Source: Methylobacter sp. (GTDB lineage Bacteria > Pseudomonadota > Gammaproteobacteria > Methylococcales > Methylomonadaceae). From it: a DNA stretch of 62,635 nt. Positions 26,640 to 35,196 of this stretch are shown here, in pieces. Every line of letters starts with the position of its first letter. Position 1 is the stretch's first letter. The position numbers and the translations under genes are program-made. A model generated the notes under the pieces. It was not told the origin of the DNA. It searched no databases and saw nothing but the letters and a program-made list of their open reading frames with translations. The stretch is from NCBI GenBank assembly GCA_030684815.1, contig JAUXXQ010000149.1, forward strand, positions 1-62,635, in the 5' to 3' direction.

Positions 26640-27213
26640 AAACCGTCTGTTGCTGGGTTGTGGCATTTTGGCAAAAGAAGTGCGTTATCTGATTGTAAAA
26701 AATGGCTGGCCTTTAGACACAGACTTCCTTGATTCGTCATTACATGTAAACTTTGAAAAATTGGCTACTGAGCTAGGAAAAGGGTTGGCGCGCAATCAGC
26801 ACCGGGATATTATCGTGTTCTACGGTTGTTGCCATCCCCGTATAGAACAGATGCTAACAGACGCGCATACGTTTCGCACCGAAGGGCAAAACTGTGTGGA
26901 AATGTTGCTGGGGCGGGCGCTGTTTATGGACAAGCTCAATGCCGGCGCTTTTTTCTTGCTGGAAGATTGGGCACTGCGTTGGGATGATGCGATTGCCGCA
27001 ACGTTTGGCAGCAATCCCGAAATCGTGCGCGAGATTTTCCAACTGTCCAACCAGTCGCTACTGTGTTTGCGCACGCCGTGTTCCGATGATTTTGAGCAAC
27101 AGGCATTGGCTGTCAGCGAAAAAGTGGGTCTGCCGGTAGAGTGGATGGATGTAGGGCTAGAACATTTAGAAAAGGTTCTGCAGCAGGCTGTCACAACTAA
27201 AATTAAGCCATGA
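26632..27213 (+). CDS. DUF1638 protein of the corrinoid cluster
   Basis: The 193-residue product starts inside the end of the methyltransferase gene (8-base overlap). It shows the Cys pattern of DUF1638: C10 (LLLGCGILAKE), C66-C67 (FYGCCHPR) and C88 (GQNCVEMLLG, with E90). DUF1638 genes recur beside corrinoid methyltransferases in methanogens and anaerobic bacteria, but their role is unproven; the invariant Cys suggest metal or methyl-thiolate chemistry. It could serve as an acceptor protein or a metal site for the UroD partner, which lacks classical zinc ligands. That is inference. Confidence 0.85.
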   Translation: MAKNRLLLGCGILAKEVRYLIVKNGWPLDTDFLDSSLHVNFEKLATELGKGLARNQHRDIIVFYGCCHPRIEQMLTDAHTFRTEGQNCVEMLLGRALFMDKLNAGAFFLLEDWALRWDDAIAATFGSNPEIVREIFQLSNQSLLCLRTPCSDDFEQQALAVSEKVGLPVEWMDVGLEHLEKVLQQAVTTKIKP

Positions 27214-27251
27214 AATTAAAAAGTCTTTTTCAGGAAATCGCCTAAGTAGTT

Positions 27252-29501
27252 ATGATGAAACAAACAGAACAAACCTTACGCGATAACGAAATGCGCTTGC
27301 GCACCTTGGCCGATAATCTGCCGGATAGTTATCTTTATGAATTCACTTACCAAGACGGTAAGCCGCATTTTATCTATCTCAGCTCTGGCGTTAAAAAATT
27401 ACACGGCATTAAAGCGGAAGAGGCGCTTCAGGATGCGTCGTTATTATTTAAGCAAATAGACCCCGACCTCTTACCCGCTTATCTTGAAGCCGAACAAGTC
27501 AGTCAGCGCGATATGACCGATTTCTCGATGGATTTGCAGTTTCAGTGTTCGCCGAGGGAATGGCGCTGGATCCGGATGCACTCCCATCCGCGCAAACATG
27601 ATAACGGTCAAATCATTTGGGATGGCATCGCAACCGACATTACCGACCACCACTTGTTTCAAGTTGAGATTAACCGCTTGGCGCAAGCAATAGAACAAAA
27701 TCCTATCGGCATACTGATCACCGATACACAAGGCGTACCTTGCTTTACCAATCAGGCTTACACGCATATTACCGGTTATCAGTTCGCAGACATTTATGCA
27801 AAACCGTTGCGCGAGTTAATGCCCACTGAAATGACCGATACCGAGTTTGACCAACTCAACGCATCGTTGGCAATAGGCAAGCCTTGGGCGGGCATTTTAA
27901 GAAACCGCCATAAAAAAGGGCAATGCTATTGGGAGCAACTTAACGTGTCGCCGGTTTATGACGACACCGGCGTAGCCAGTCATTACCTTTATTTATGTGC
28001 CGACATCACCGAAAACAAAAACGCTGAAGAAGAATTGCGGCGTTACAAAAATCATTTGGAAGAACAAATACAAGAACGCACCACTGAGTTGGTATTGGCG
28101 CGCGACGCCGCTGAGGCGGCAAATCGCGCCAAGAGCGTATTTCTGGCTAATATGAGCCACGAACTGCGCACACCGCTGAATGCTATCCTTGGTTTTTCTA
28201 ACCTGATGCGCAAAGATGACAGCATTTCCGAAACCCAATTGATTAACCTCAACATCATTAACCGCAGCGGCGAACACTTGCTGACGCTGATTAACGAAGT
28301 GTTGGAAATGGCAAAAATCGAAGCGGGACGGGTGCAGTTGGAGAACCAGGCTTTTGATTTGGGCGGCATGATGCGCGATGTGATTGACATGATGCAGATC
28401 CGCGCCCAAGAAAAAGGGCTGCGCCTGATACTTGACCAATCCTCCGAATTCCCGCGTTATATTGAAGGGGACGAAGCGCGCTTACGTCAGGTGTTAATTA
28501 ATCTAGTCGGCAATGCGGTCAAATTTACTAAACAAGGCGGCATTACCCTGCGTTTAGGGGTCAGAAAAAATGCCACTGCGCATTTGTTAATCGAAGTTGA
28601 AGACACGGGAACGGGGATTGCTGTTGAAGACCAGGCACTTATTTTTGAGCCCTTCATCCAGGTGGGCAAGTATGGCGTCAATCAGGGCTCAGGGCTTGGC
28701 TTAGCCATTACCCGCCAATTTGTACACTTAATGGGCGGCATACTGAGTGTTAACAGCACCTTGGGCAAAGGCTCGTCCTTTCTGGTTGATGTGCCGTTGG
28801 TCGTGGCCAATCCAGCCGATATAGCCAATTCTGACGACATCACTAAAGGCAATGTAGTAGGCTTGGCCGCTAACCAACCCACCTACCGTATTCTTATCGT
28901 TGATGACCAACTGGAAAATCAGTTATTGCTGAGCAAGTTGATGGAGATAATTAACTTTCCGATAAAAACCGCCGACAATGGCGCGCAAGCCATTGAGCTA
29001 TTTCAAAGTTGGCAGCCACAGCTGATCTTCATGGATAGCCGGATGCCAGTGATGGGGGGGATAGAAGCCAGTCGGCGCATTCGCCAGTTACCCGGAGGTA
29101 AGGACGTGAAAATAGTCGCCGTTACCGCCTCTATTTTCATGGAACAACGGGATGAATTGCTCAAGGCCGGGATGGATGATTTTATCCGCAAACCCTATCG
29201 TTTCAATGACATTTATGACAGCTTGAGCCGGTTGCTCGGTGTACAATACGCCATCGAGTCAATGCCCGACGAGATAGTGGATGAAGGCCCCGTACTCACT
29301 TCGCCCCTGCTGGGCGTCTTGCCTTTGGCTTTGCGCATTGAGTTGAGAGAAGCCTTGGAAAGTTTGGACAGCGAGCAGATTGCAACGGTTATTGCCCGTA
29401 TTAAACCGATTGATGTGAAATTGTATAAGACACTGAACCGCCTAGCAGAAAATTTTGATTATCCTTGCATCTTAAAAGCATTAGGCGATGTTCAAGCCTG
29501 A
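27252..29501 (+). CDS. soluble PAS-PAS hybrid histidine kinase
   Basis: Order of domains: PAS 1 (about 15-135), PAS 2 (about 143-258), coiled coil (260-292), HisKA with phospho-acceptor H303 in [10 protein letters not shown], HATPase (DTGTGIAVEDQALIFEPF, GSGLGLAIT), and a C-terminal REC with LIFMDSRMPVMGG. No membrane segment is present, so an internal cue (redox, ligand or cofactor) is likely. The start is 38 bases after the DUF1638 stop on the same strand, and the next gene is an HD-GYP regulator, making an adjacent sensor-output pair. The short repeat CTTTTTCAGGAAATCGCC lies in the gap. Confidence 0.92.
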   Translation: MMKQTEQTLRDNEMRLRTLADNLPDSYLYEFTYQDGKPHFIYLSSGVKKLHGIKAEEALQDASLLFKQIDPDLLPAYLEAEQVSQRDMTDFSMDLQFQCSPREWRWIRMHSHPRKHDNGQIIWDGIATDITDHHLFQVEINRLAQAIEQNPIGILITDTQGVPCFTNQAYTHITGYQFADIYAKPLRELMPTEMTDTEFDQLNASLAIGKPWAGILRNRHKKGQCYWEQLNVSPVYDDTGVASHYLYLCADITENKNAEEELRRYKNHLEEQIQERTTELVLARDAAEAANRAKSVFLANMSHELRTPLNAILGFSNLMRKDDSISETQLINLNIINRSGEHLLTLINEVLEMAKIEAGRVQLENQAFDLGGMMRDVIDMMQIRAQEKGLRLILDQSSEFPRYIEGDEARLRQVLINLVGNAVKFTKQGGITLRLGVRKNATAHLLIEVEDTGTGIAVEDQALIFEPFIQVGKYGVNQGSGLGLAITRQFVHLMGGILSVNSTLGKGSSFLVDVPLVVANPADIANSDDITKGNVVGLAANQPTYRILIVDDQLENQLLLSKLMEIINFPIKTADNGAQAIELFQSWQPQLIFMDSRMPVMGGIEASRRIRQLPGGKDVKIVAVTASIFMEQRDELLKAGMDDFIRKPYRFNDIYDSLSRLLGVQYAIESMPDEIVDEGPVLTSPLLGVLPLALRIELREALESLDSEQIATVIARIKPIDVKLYKTLNRLAENFDYPCILKALGDVQA

Positions 29502-29536
29502 ATATAACTATTACTTAATAACATGGAAAACCTTGC

Positions 29537-30562
29537 ATGACCGTAAAAGGGCATATTCTTGCAGTCGATGACACACCTGCGTCGCTAAAATTATTGACTG
29601 ACATTCTAAAAGAAGAAGGTTATGAAGTACGCTCAGCCATTAGCGGGGAACTCGCGTTGCATTCAGCTATGCGCAACCCGCCTGACTTGGTCTTGCTTGA
29701 TATTCGGATGCCGGAAATGGATGGCTATGAAGTGTGTAGGCAGCTCAAAGCCAATATTGAAACACGCGATGTGCCGGTGATTTTTGTCAGCGCCGTATCA
29801 GCCACCGATGAAAAAGTGTTGGGTTTTGAAATAGGCGCGGTGGATTTTGTCACTAAACCTTATCAGCGCAGCGAGTTGCTGGCGAGGGTGCGCACCCATC
29901 TGGAACTGAATAACCTACGGCACAACTTAAAAGATTTGGTTATTGAGCGCAGTAGCGAGTTGATTGAAAGTGAAAGAAAACTCCGGATGAGCCTGGTTGA
30001 CTCCATTTCAGCCATTGCCTCCGTGGTCGAAATGCGCGACCCCTACACCGCAGGCCATCAGCGCCGCGTTGCCCAAATTGCCGTTGCCATCAGCAAACAA
30101 TTGCAGCTACCCGAGGATAGGATTGAAGGGGTGCATTTGGCCAGCGTGGTGCATGATGTGGGCAAGATAAAAGTGCCCGCAGAAATACTCAGTAAACCTG
30201 GGCGGCTCACCATCAATGAATTCAATCTGATTAAGGAACATTCACAGACCGGCCACGACATCCTCAAATCTATCGATTATCCCTGGGAAATTGCGGAAAT
30301 TGTTTTGCAGCATCATGAGCGCCTCGATGGCTCGGGTTATCCCAATGGCTTAAAAGGCGATGAAATTTTGCTGGAAGCGCAAATTATTGCGGTTGCCGAT
30401 GTTGTCGAGTCAATGATGTCACACCGCCCTTATCGCCCAGGACTGGGCGTCGATGCCGCATTAGAAGAAATTTTCTTGCACCGTGGCGGTTATTTTAATG
30501 CCGATGCCGTTGACATTTGCATTAAGCTTTTCCGAGAACACGGGTTTAGGCCATCGGCTTGA
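29537..30562 (+). CDS. REC-HD-GYP response regulator (c-di-GMP phosphodiesterase)
   Basis: The receiver domain has the acidic pair D11-D12, phospho-acceptor D55 (LLDIRMPEMDG) and K107. The HD-GYP domain has HDVGK (206-210) and HHERLDGSGYP (259-269), the metal-binding and GYP motifs needed for c-di-GMP hydrolysis. Length 341 matches RpfG-type proteins. It follows the hybrid kinase by 35 bases and is its likely partner, so the kinase probably lowers c-di-GMP when active. Confidence 0.93.
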   Translation: MTVKGHILAVDDTPASLKLLTDILKEEGYEVRSAISGELALHSAMRNPPDLVLLDIRMPEMDGYEVCRQLKANIETRDVPVIFVSAVSATDEKVLGFEIGAVDFVTKPYQRSELLARVRTHLELNNLRHNLKDLVIERSSELIESERKLRMSLVDSISAIASVVEMRDPYTAGHQRRVAQIAVAISKQLQLPEDRIEGVHLASVVHDVGKIKVPAEILSKPGRLTINEFNLIKEHSQTGHDILKSIDYPWEIAEIVLQHHERLDGSGYPNGLKGDEILLEAQIIAVADVVESMMSHRPYRPGLGVDAALEEIFLHRGGYFNADAVDICIKLFREHGFRPSA

Positions 30563-30674
30563 GGTGTTTTTCCTGAAAAAAAATGTCCACGAAAAGCAAA
30601 AATTGCTGATGGTCGTTGACAATGACCATGGTCTCCCTTTTAAGAGGTGTTGCATTTATTATATGAATTCAAGC

Positions 30675-31328
30675 ATGAAGAATAGGTTTGATTTAATTAT
30701 TTTCGATTGGGACGGCACGCTGGTCGATTCGATAGACTGGATTGTGCATTGTCTGCAAACGGCTGGCGAGCAATGCGGTTGCGGTATTCCTGAAGCGCAG
30801 GCGGCAAAAGATGTGATCGGTTTGTGCATCAGTAACGCCTGCAGCACACTATTTCCGGGCGTTGACGAGGCCACCTTGACGCGCTTGGTGGCGTGTTACC
30901 AGCAAACGTATGCCTCGCGGCAAGCAGGTCGGGGCGATTTATTCCCCGGCGTTTACGAGATGTTGCTGGAACTGAAACAATCCGGTTATCAGCTGGCCGT
31001 TGCCACCGGCAAAACCAGAGCCGGGTTGCAAAAGGCATTGCAGGCGACCGCGACGGAAGATTTATTCTGTATCACCCGTTGCGCCGATGAGACGGCATCA
31101 AAACCGGATCCGCGCATGGTGCATGAAATTATCCATCATACCCAGGCGGCAAATGAGCGGACTTTGTTGGTCGGTGATTCGACGCATGACTTGCAAATGG
31201 CGCTGAATGCCCAAATATCGTCGATAGCGGTGTCGTGCGGGGCGCATCCTGAACAGGTGTTACAACACTATAAGCCGTTGTTGTGTTTACAGCAGCCGAC
31301 GGAATTACTGAATATTATGAGAGGTTAA
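30675..31328 (+). CDS. HAD-family hydrolase (phosphoglycolate phosphatase-like)
   Basis: Residues 5-16 read LIIFDWDGTLVDS, the catalytic DxDGT motif with both aspartates; ATGKTRAGL gives motif II Thr, and LLVGDSTHDLQMA gives motif IV. The subgroup is HAD-IA with a helical cap. ATG 30675 or 30663 is the start; the longer frame from 30483 overlaps the HD-GYP gene and is not credible. It pairs with an S49 peptidase gene as in other gammaproteobacteria, where rluC usually precedes it; rluC is absent here. Confidence 0.9.
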   Translation: MKNRFDLIIFDWDGTLVDSIDWIVHCLQTAGEQCGCGIPEAQAAKDVIGLCISNACSTLFPGVDEATLTRLVACYQQTYASRQAGRGDLFPGVYEMLLELKQSGYQLAVATGKTRAGLQKALQATATEDLFCITRCADETASKPDPRMVHEIIHHTQAANERTLLVGDSTHDLQMALNAQISSIAVSCGAHPEQVLQHYKPLLCLQQPTELLNIMRG

Positions 31329-31331
31329 AGC

Positions 31332-32297
31332 ATGGACAACCAGAACAAAACAGAAGCCAGTCATGAAACCGGCTGGGAGCGTGGGGTCATTGAAAAACTG
31401 GCATTGGCCGCTGTCACTGAACAAAGAAGTGCGCGGCGTTGGAGCGTTTTTTTTAAGAGCCTGATGTTTGTATATTTGCTGGCGATATTCGGCGTCGCCG
31501 TGTATCCGAAAATCAGCCAAAATATCGGCGCTGACGGCAAGCATCATACGGCGGTCATTGACGTGGTTGGCATGATTGCCGAAGGCCAGAATGCCAATGC
31601 CGACAGCATTATCGAGAGCCTGAGGAATGCAGTCAAAGACGGGAAGACCAAAGGCATCATTTTGCATGCCAATTCGCCGGGGGGCAGTCCGGTGCAGTCC
31701 TCTTACGTTTACGAGGAGATCAGGAAAATAAAGCGGGATCGCCCTGAGTTGCCGATTTATGCCGTTGTCAGCGATATTTGTGCATCGGGTTGTTATTATA
31801 TTGCCTCCGCCGCCGACAAGATTTTTGTCAATCCGGCCAGTTTGGTGGGTTCTATCGGCGTGCTAATGGATGGCTTCGGTTTTGCCGATGCCATGGAAAA
31901 AATGGGTATAGAGCGTAGGTTACTGACAGCGGGCGCACATAAGGCCATGCTCGACCCTTTTGTACCGAGTAAAGAAGAAGAAACACAGTATATACAAGGC
32001 CTGTTAAATCAGGTGCACCAGCAATTTATTGGTGCAGTTAAAGCCGGGCGCGGCGACCGCCTTAAAGAAAGCCCCGACATGTTTTCAGGCTTGGTTTGGA
32101 CTGGCGAAGCCGGTATAAAGCTAGGTATTGTTGATGCTGTCGGCAATCAGGACAGTGTCGCTAAGGAACTGATCGGCGCTGAAAAACGGGTGGATTTTAG
32201 TCGGCAGGAACATTTGCTCGATAAGCTTGCAGGCAAGCTCGGCGCTTCTTTCGGGCAAGCGTTTAGCAGCATGGCTCAAGGCTTGTTGTTGCGTTAA
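31332..32297 (+). CDS. S49-family signal peptide peptidase-like protease
   Basis: One membrane helix (about residues 40-58, SLMFVYLLAIFGVAVYP) anchors the protein with the protease in the periplasm. The nucleophile Ser lies in SDICASGCYYIASAAD and the general-base Lys in AGAHKAMLDPF, giving the Ser/Lys dyad of SppA-type enzymes. NSPGGSPVQSSYVYEEI is the conserved strand. It starts three bases after the HAD gene stop. At 321 residues it is the short single-domain form. Confidence 0.9.
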   Translation: MDNQNKTEASHETGWERGVIEKLALAAVTEQRSARRWSVFFKSLMFVYLLAIFGVAVYPKISQNIGADGKHHTAVIDVVGMIAEGQNANADSIIESLRNAVKDGKTKGIILHANSPGGSPVQSSYVYEEIRKIKRDRPELPIYAVVSDICASGCYYIASAADKIFVNPASLVGSIGVLMDGFGFADAMEKMGIERRLLTAGAHKAMLDPFVPSKEEETQYIQGLLNQVHQQFIGAVKAGRGDRLKESPDMFSGLVWTGEAGIKLGIVDAVGNQDSVAKELIGAEKRVDFSRQEHLLDKLAGKLGASFGQAFSSMAQGLLLR

Positions 32298-32408
32298 AGG
32301 TTCAGCACAGGTTCAGAGGTGCGGGGTAAAATCCCGTTTCCCCTGGCAATAGGACATAAAGTTCTATTTTAGTCATTACAGTGTGTGCCCAGATAGTTTG
32401 GATTGCCC

Positions 32409-32645
32409 ATGAAAAATTTGCTTAAAGCCGTTTTAATCGCCCTGTTTTTTTCCAGCAGTTGTTTGGCAAGCATCAGTTTGGACGAAGCGACCCAGCAAAT
32501 CATCGAAGGCACCTACAATAAAGTGTTGGGCGCGCAAACAGAAATCATCAACGGCAAAGCCGTACATATTATTAAAGTCCTCACCCCTGATGGCCGTATC
32601 CGCTATTACAAAATCGATGCGGAAAGCGGCCAATTAGTCAGTTAA
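32409..32645 (+). CDS. PepSY-domain periplasmic protein
   Basis: The 78-residue product from ATG 32409 has a signal peptide (LLKAVLIALFFSSSCLA) followed by a single PepSY domain: SLDEATQQIIEGTYNKVLGA, then HIIKVLTPDGRIRYYKIDAESGQLV. PepSY proteins of this size are often encoded next to OmpR/PhoP-type two-component systems and may modulate the sensor. The downstream regulator starts 26 bases later. Confidence 0.85.
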   Translation: MKNLLKAVLIALFFSSSCLASISLDEATQQIIEGTYNKVLGAQTEIINGKAVHIIKVLTPDGRIRYYKIDAESGQLVS

Positions 32646-32671
32646 ACCCACGTCCACACCCATTTAAAATC

Positions 32672-33349
32672 ATGCGCATTCTTGTTGTTGAAGATGAAGT
32701 GAAGCTCTGCGAGCAAATTCAGCAGTTTTTTGCTGATAAAGGTTTTGCCGTTGATACCGCCAATACCGGCCGCGACGGCTATTATATGGGTAAGGAATAC
32801 CCGATTGATGCGGCGGTGGTTGATATTGGCCTGCCTGATTTTTCCGGCATCGAGCTGATCAGGCGGCTGCGTAAAGACAAGGTGACCGTGCCCATTCTGA
32901 TTTTGACCGCGCGTAGCCGTTGGCAGGAAAAGGTCGAGGGCTTGGAAGCCGGAGCCGATGATTATCTGGTCAAACCGTTCCATTATGAAGAGTTGCTGGC
33001 GCGGATTAACGCCTTGATCCGGCGTTCTGTCGGCGCGGCGCATCCGGTCTTGACCCACGACAATATCGAACTGGACACCGTCGCGCAGGAAGTCACCGTG
33101 TCCGGCGTCAGGCTGGATTTGACCGCGTATGAATACAAGGTGTTGGAATATTTGATGTTCCGTAAGGGCGAAGTGATTTCCAAAGCGGTGTTGACTGCCC
33201 ACATTTATGACGAAGATTTTGACCGCGACAGCAACGTGCTGGAAGTGTTTATCGGGCGCTTGAGAAAGAAACTCGACCCCGATGGCAGCCGTAAACCCAT
33301 CGAGACCTTGCGCGGACGCGGTTATACCATTCATGCCCGGCGCGATTAG
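32672..33349 (+). CDS. OmpR/PhoP-family response regulator (orphan)
   Basis: The receiver domain (1-120) has E7-D8, phospho-acceptor D51 (VVDIGLPDFSG), T/S and K101 (LVKPFHYEE). The winged-helix domain follows from about 128 with the recognition segment SNVLEVFIGRLRKKL and wing TLRGRGYTIHARRD. PepSY-regulator pairs normally lead into a sensor kinase gene, but here the stop is followed by repeat debris and an L,D-transpeptidase gene. The kinase appears to be missing or elsewhere. Confidence 0.93.
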   Translation: MRILVVEDEVKLCEQIQQFFADKGFAVDTANTGRDGYYMGKEYPIDAAVVDIGLPDFSGIELIRRLRKDKVTVPILILTARSRWQEKVEGLEAGADDYLVKPFHYEELLARINALIRRSVGAAHPVLTHDNIELDTVAQEVTVSGVRLDLTAYEYKVLEYLMFRKGEVISKAVLTAHIYDEDFDRDSNVLEVFIGRLRKKLDPDGSRKPIETLRGRGYTIHARRD

Positions 33350-33352
33350 ATG

Positions 33353-33533
33353 ATTTTTAGGGGCTATTTTCAGGTTTTTGTAGGAGTAAAACAGCTTTAG
33401 CTGTTTTACCTCCAATAGCTAAAGCTATCGGACTCCAGTGTAAATGTTAAAAGAAATAGGCTCTAAGCGTGGGAACGAGATGAAAAACAATGTCCTTCGT
33501 GCTCTTTGTGTTCTTCGTGGTAAATAAAATGCT
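33353..33533. repeat. mosaic of intergenic repeat fragments after the orphan regulator
   Basis: In order: GGGGCTATTTTCAGG (also near 49606), a perfect hairpin TAAAACAGCTTTAGCTGTTTTA (33387-33408), the CCAATAGCTAAAGC hairpin with GACTCCAGTGTAAATG (33412-33446, relative of 2766-2804), GCGTGGGAACGAG, and the right arm of the TTCGTGG palindrome family (33494-33533, matching 43821-43860). This pile-up occupies the place where a sensor kinase gene would be expected. Confidence 0.75.
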
Positions 33534-33549
33534 TTCTTCAGCACCGAAA

Positions 33550-34056
33550 ATGAACAATAAGTCGCTTACTACCGGGCAAAATTATCTGGACATTAATATC
33601 GCCACCCAGCAATTGACGCTGTATGCGGGCGAAAAGGCGCTGCTGCATTATCCGGTTTCCACCGCCAAAAACGGTGCGGGTGAACAAAAAGGCAGCGAAT
33701 GCACGCCGACTGGCTGGCACACAATTAGGGCTAAAATCGGCGCAGATCAACCATTGAATGCGGTTTTTGTCGGCAGGCGCGCTACCGGTGAAATTTACAG
33801 CGCCGATTTGGCTACACACTATCCGCAACGCGACTGGATATTGACCCGGATTCTCTGGCTGGGCGGACTGGAGCCGGGCAGGAACCGTTACGGCGAGGTT
33901 GACAGCAGTTGGCGTTATATTTATATCCACGGCTGCCCCGATCATTTAATGGACGGCAGGCCGCAGTCGCACGGCTGCATCCGGATGCGCAATGCCGATG
34001 TGCTGGATTTGTTTAATCGAATTGACGTTGGGATTAAAGTTTATCTTCATGAATAA
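33550..34056 (+). CDS. L,D-transpeptidase (YkuD domain)
   Basis: The YkuD catalytic motif is present as YIHGCPD and SHGCIRMRNADV, with the catalytic Cys in SHGCIR. These enzymes make 3-3 peptidoglycan cross-links or attach lipoproteins; this short subgroup often lacks a recognisable signal peptide. ATG 33550 (MNNKSLTTGQN, 168 residues) is chosen; 33529 and 33490 are in-frame alternatives. The 33490 reading would add MSFVLFVFFVVNKM, a hydrophobic stretch encoded by a repeated intergenic sequence, so it is suspect. Confidence 0.82.
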   Translation: MNNKSLTTGQNYLDINIATQQLTLYAGEKALLHYPVSTAKNGAGEQKGSECTPTGWHTIRAKIGADQPLNAVFVGRRATGEIYSADLATHYPQRDWILTRILWLGGLEPGRNRYGEVDSSWRYIYIHGCPDHLMDGRPQSHGCIRMRNADVLDLFNRIDVGIKVYLHE

Positions 34057-34086
34057 GGTTTTTTTTGTCGGCATAAAGGGGCTGAA

Positions 34087-34890
34087 ATGGCGCGCATCAT
34101 TTTAGGTGTGGAATACGACGGCAGCGGTTTTTCAGGCTGGCAGTGGCAAACCCATCAGCGCAGCGTGCAGCAGGTATTGGAACAGGCTTTGTCGAAAGTC
34201 GCCAACCATCCCGTTACCGTGCAGTGCGCAGGCCGCACCGATAGCGGCGTTCATGCACTAGAGCAGGTGGTGCATTTCGATGCCAAAACCGAACGTGACC
34301 TTCATGCCTGGATGCTGGGCGGTAACAGCAACCTGCCCGATGATGTCCGCATTACTTGGGTGAAACCGGCAGTGGCTGATTTCCACGCCCGCTACAGCGC
34401 CATTGCCCGTTTTTACCGTTATGTCATTTTGAACCGGCCAATCAAGTCGGCGTTATTGCGCAATCAGACGACTTGGCAGCATCATCCGCTGGACGCCGAT
34501 AATATGCACCGGGCGGCGCAATATTTGATTGGCAAACATGATTTTTCTTCGTACCGGGCGCAAGGTTGCCAGTCGAAAAGCCCGTGTCGGCAGATGTACT
34601 TTATTGATGTTTATCGCGAAGACGATAGGGTGATTATTGACCTGTCCGCCAATGCTTTTTTGCATCATATGGTCAGGAATATTGCCGGTGTATTGATGGA
34701 TATAGGCGCGGGCAAACAGCCGCTAAACTGGACTCAGGAGTTGCTTGAGGTGAAAAGCCGCAAACTGGGCGGCATCACTGCGCCGCCTGACGGCTTGTAT
34801 TTGGGCGCGGTTTATTACCCTGAGCACTACGGCATTGGCAAGCATCCGGTATTTGATAAACTGCCGGCTGATGCTAGGCGGCATGATTAA
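34087..34890 (+). CDS. truA: tRNA pseudouridine(38-40) synthase
   Basis: TruA isomerises uridines 38-40 in the tRNA anticodon stem. The catalytic Asp is in CAGRTDSGVHALEQVVHF (near residue 52), with YRYVILNR and FLHHMVRNIAGVLMDIG as later core segments. Length 267 is typical. In relatives truA is followed directly by trpF; here IS-like remnants and a DUF2231 gene intervene. Confidence 0.97.
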   Translation: MARIILGVEYDGSGFSGWQWQTHQRSVQQVLEQALSKVANHPVTVQCAGRTDSGVHALEQVVHFDAKTERDLHAWMLGGNSNLPDDVRITWVKPAVADFHARYSAIARFYRYVILNRPIKSALLRNQTTWQHHPLDADNMHRAAQYLIGKHDFSSYRAQGCQSKSPCRQMYFIDVYREDDRVIIDLSANAFLHHMVRNIAGVLMDIGAGKQPLNWTQELLEVKSRKLGGITAPPDGLYLGAVYYPEHYGIGKHPVFDKLPADARRHD

Positions 34891-34954
34891 CCAATATTAC
34901 AACCTGCTTGCTTCTTTGCAATTGTCCAAATATCAAGTAGATTGTCTACCTTTT

Positions 34955-35107
34955 TGACATCCTCCCCCAGCTAAAGCAAGGGGATTCCTTAGTGCAGCCC
35001 TCCATGCCCGAAGGGGACGACTCTGAAAATCGTCTTACTTCACGCCATCTCAGTGTGAACCTGATGGCAGGAGATACGCAGCAACAGCGCACCCAACGGA
35101 GAGAACA
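34955..35107 (-). mobile_element. tnpB-less IS200/IS605-type 3' remnant, copy A (omega-RNA/right-end-like)
   Basis: Read on the minus strand it runs from CTCTCCGTTGGGTGCGCTG through CGTCCCCTTCGGGCATG to the terminal palindrome CCCCTTGCTTTAGCTGGGGG and ends AGGATGTCAA. It is the inverted, near-identical counterpart of 50592-50750, with only a few differences. The palindrome and terminal sequence resemble the right ends of IS200/IS605 elements, where the omega-RNA overlaps the tnpB 3' end. No tnpA or tnpB remains. Confidence 0.65.
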
Positions 35108-35141
35108 ATAGATGAATAAGCAAAATAAATTAATGGCATCC

Positions 35142-35182
35142 TTACTCCCCCACCTAAAGGAAGGGGCTTTACGGACTTTTTT
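35142..35182. mobile_element. second IS200/IS605-like terminal hairpin
   Basis: CTCCCCCACCTAAAGGAAGG followed by GGCTTTACGG forms another CCCC/GGGG end hairpin of the kind found at IS200/IS605 right ends, with a different sequence from copy A. It lies just before the DUF2231 start and is followed by a T-run, so it could also act as a terminator. Confidence 0.4.
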
Positions 35183-35196
35183 GGTAAATAATAGCG

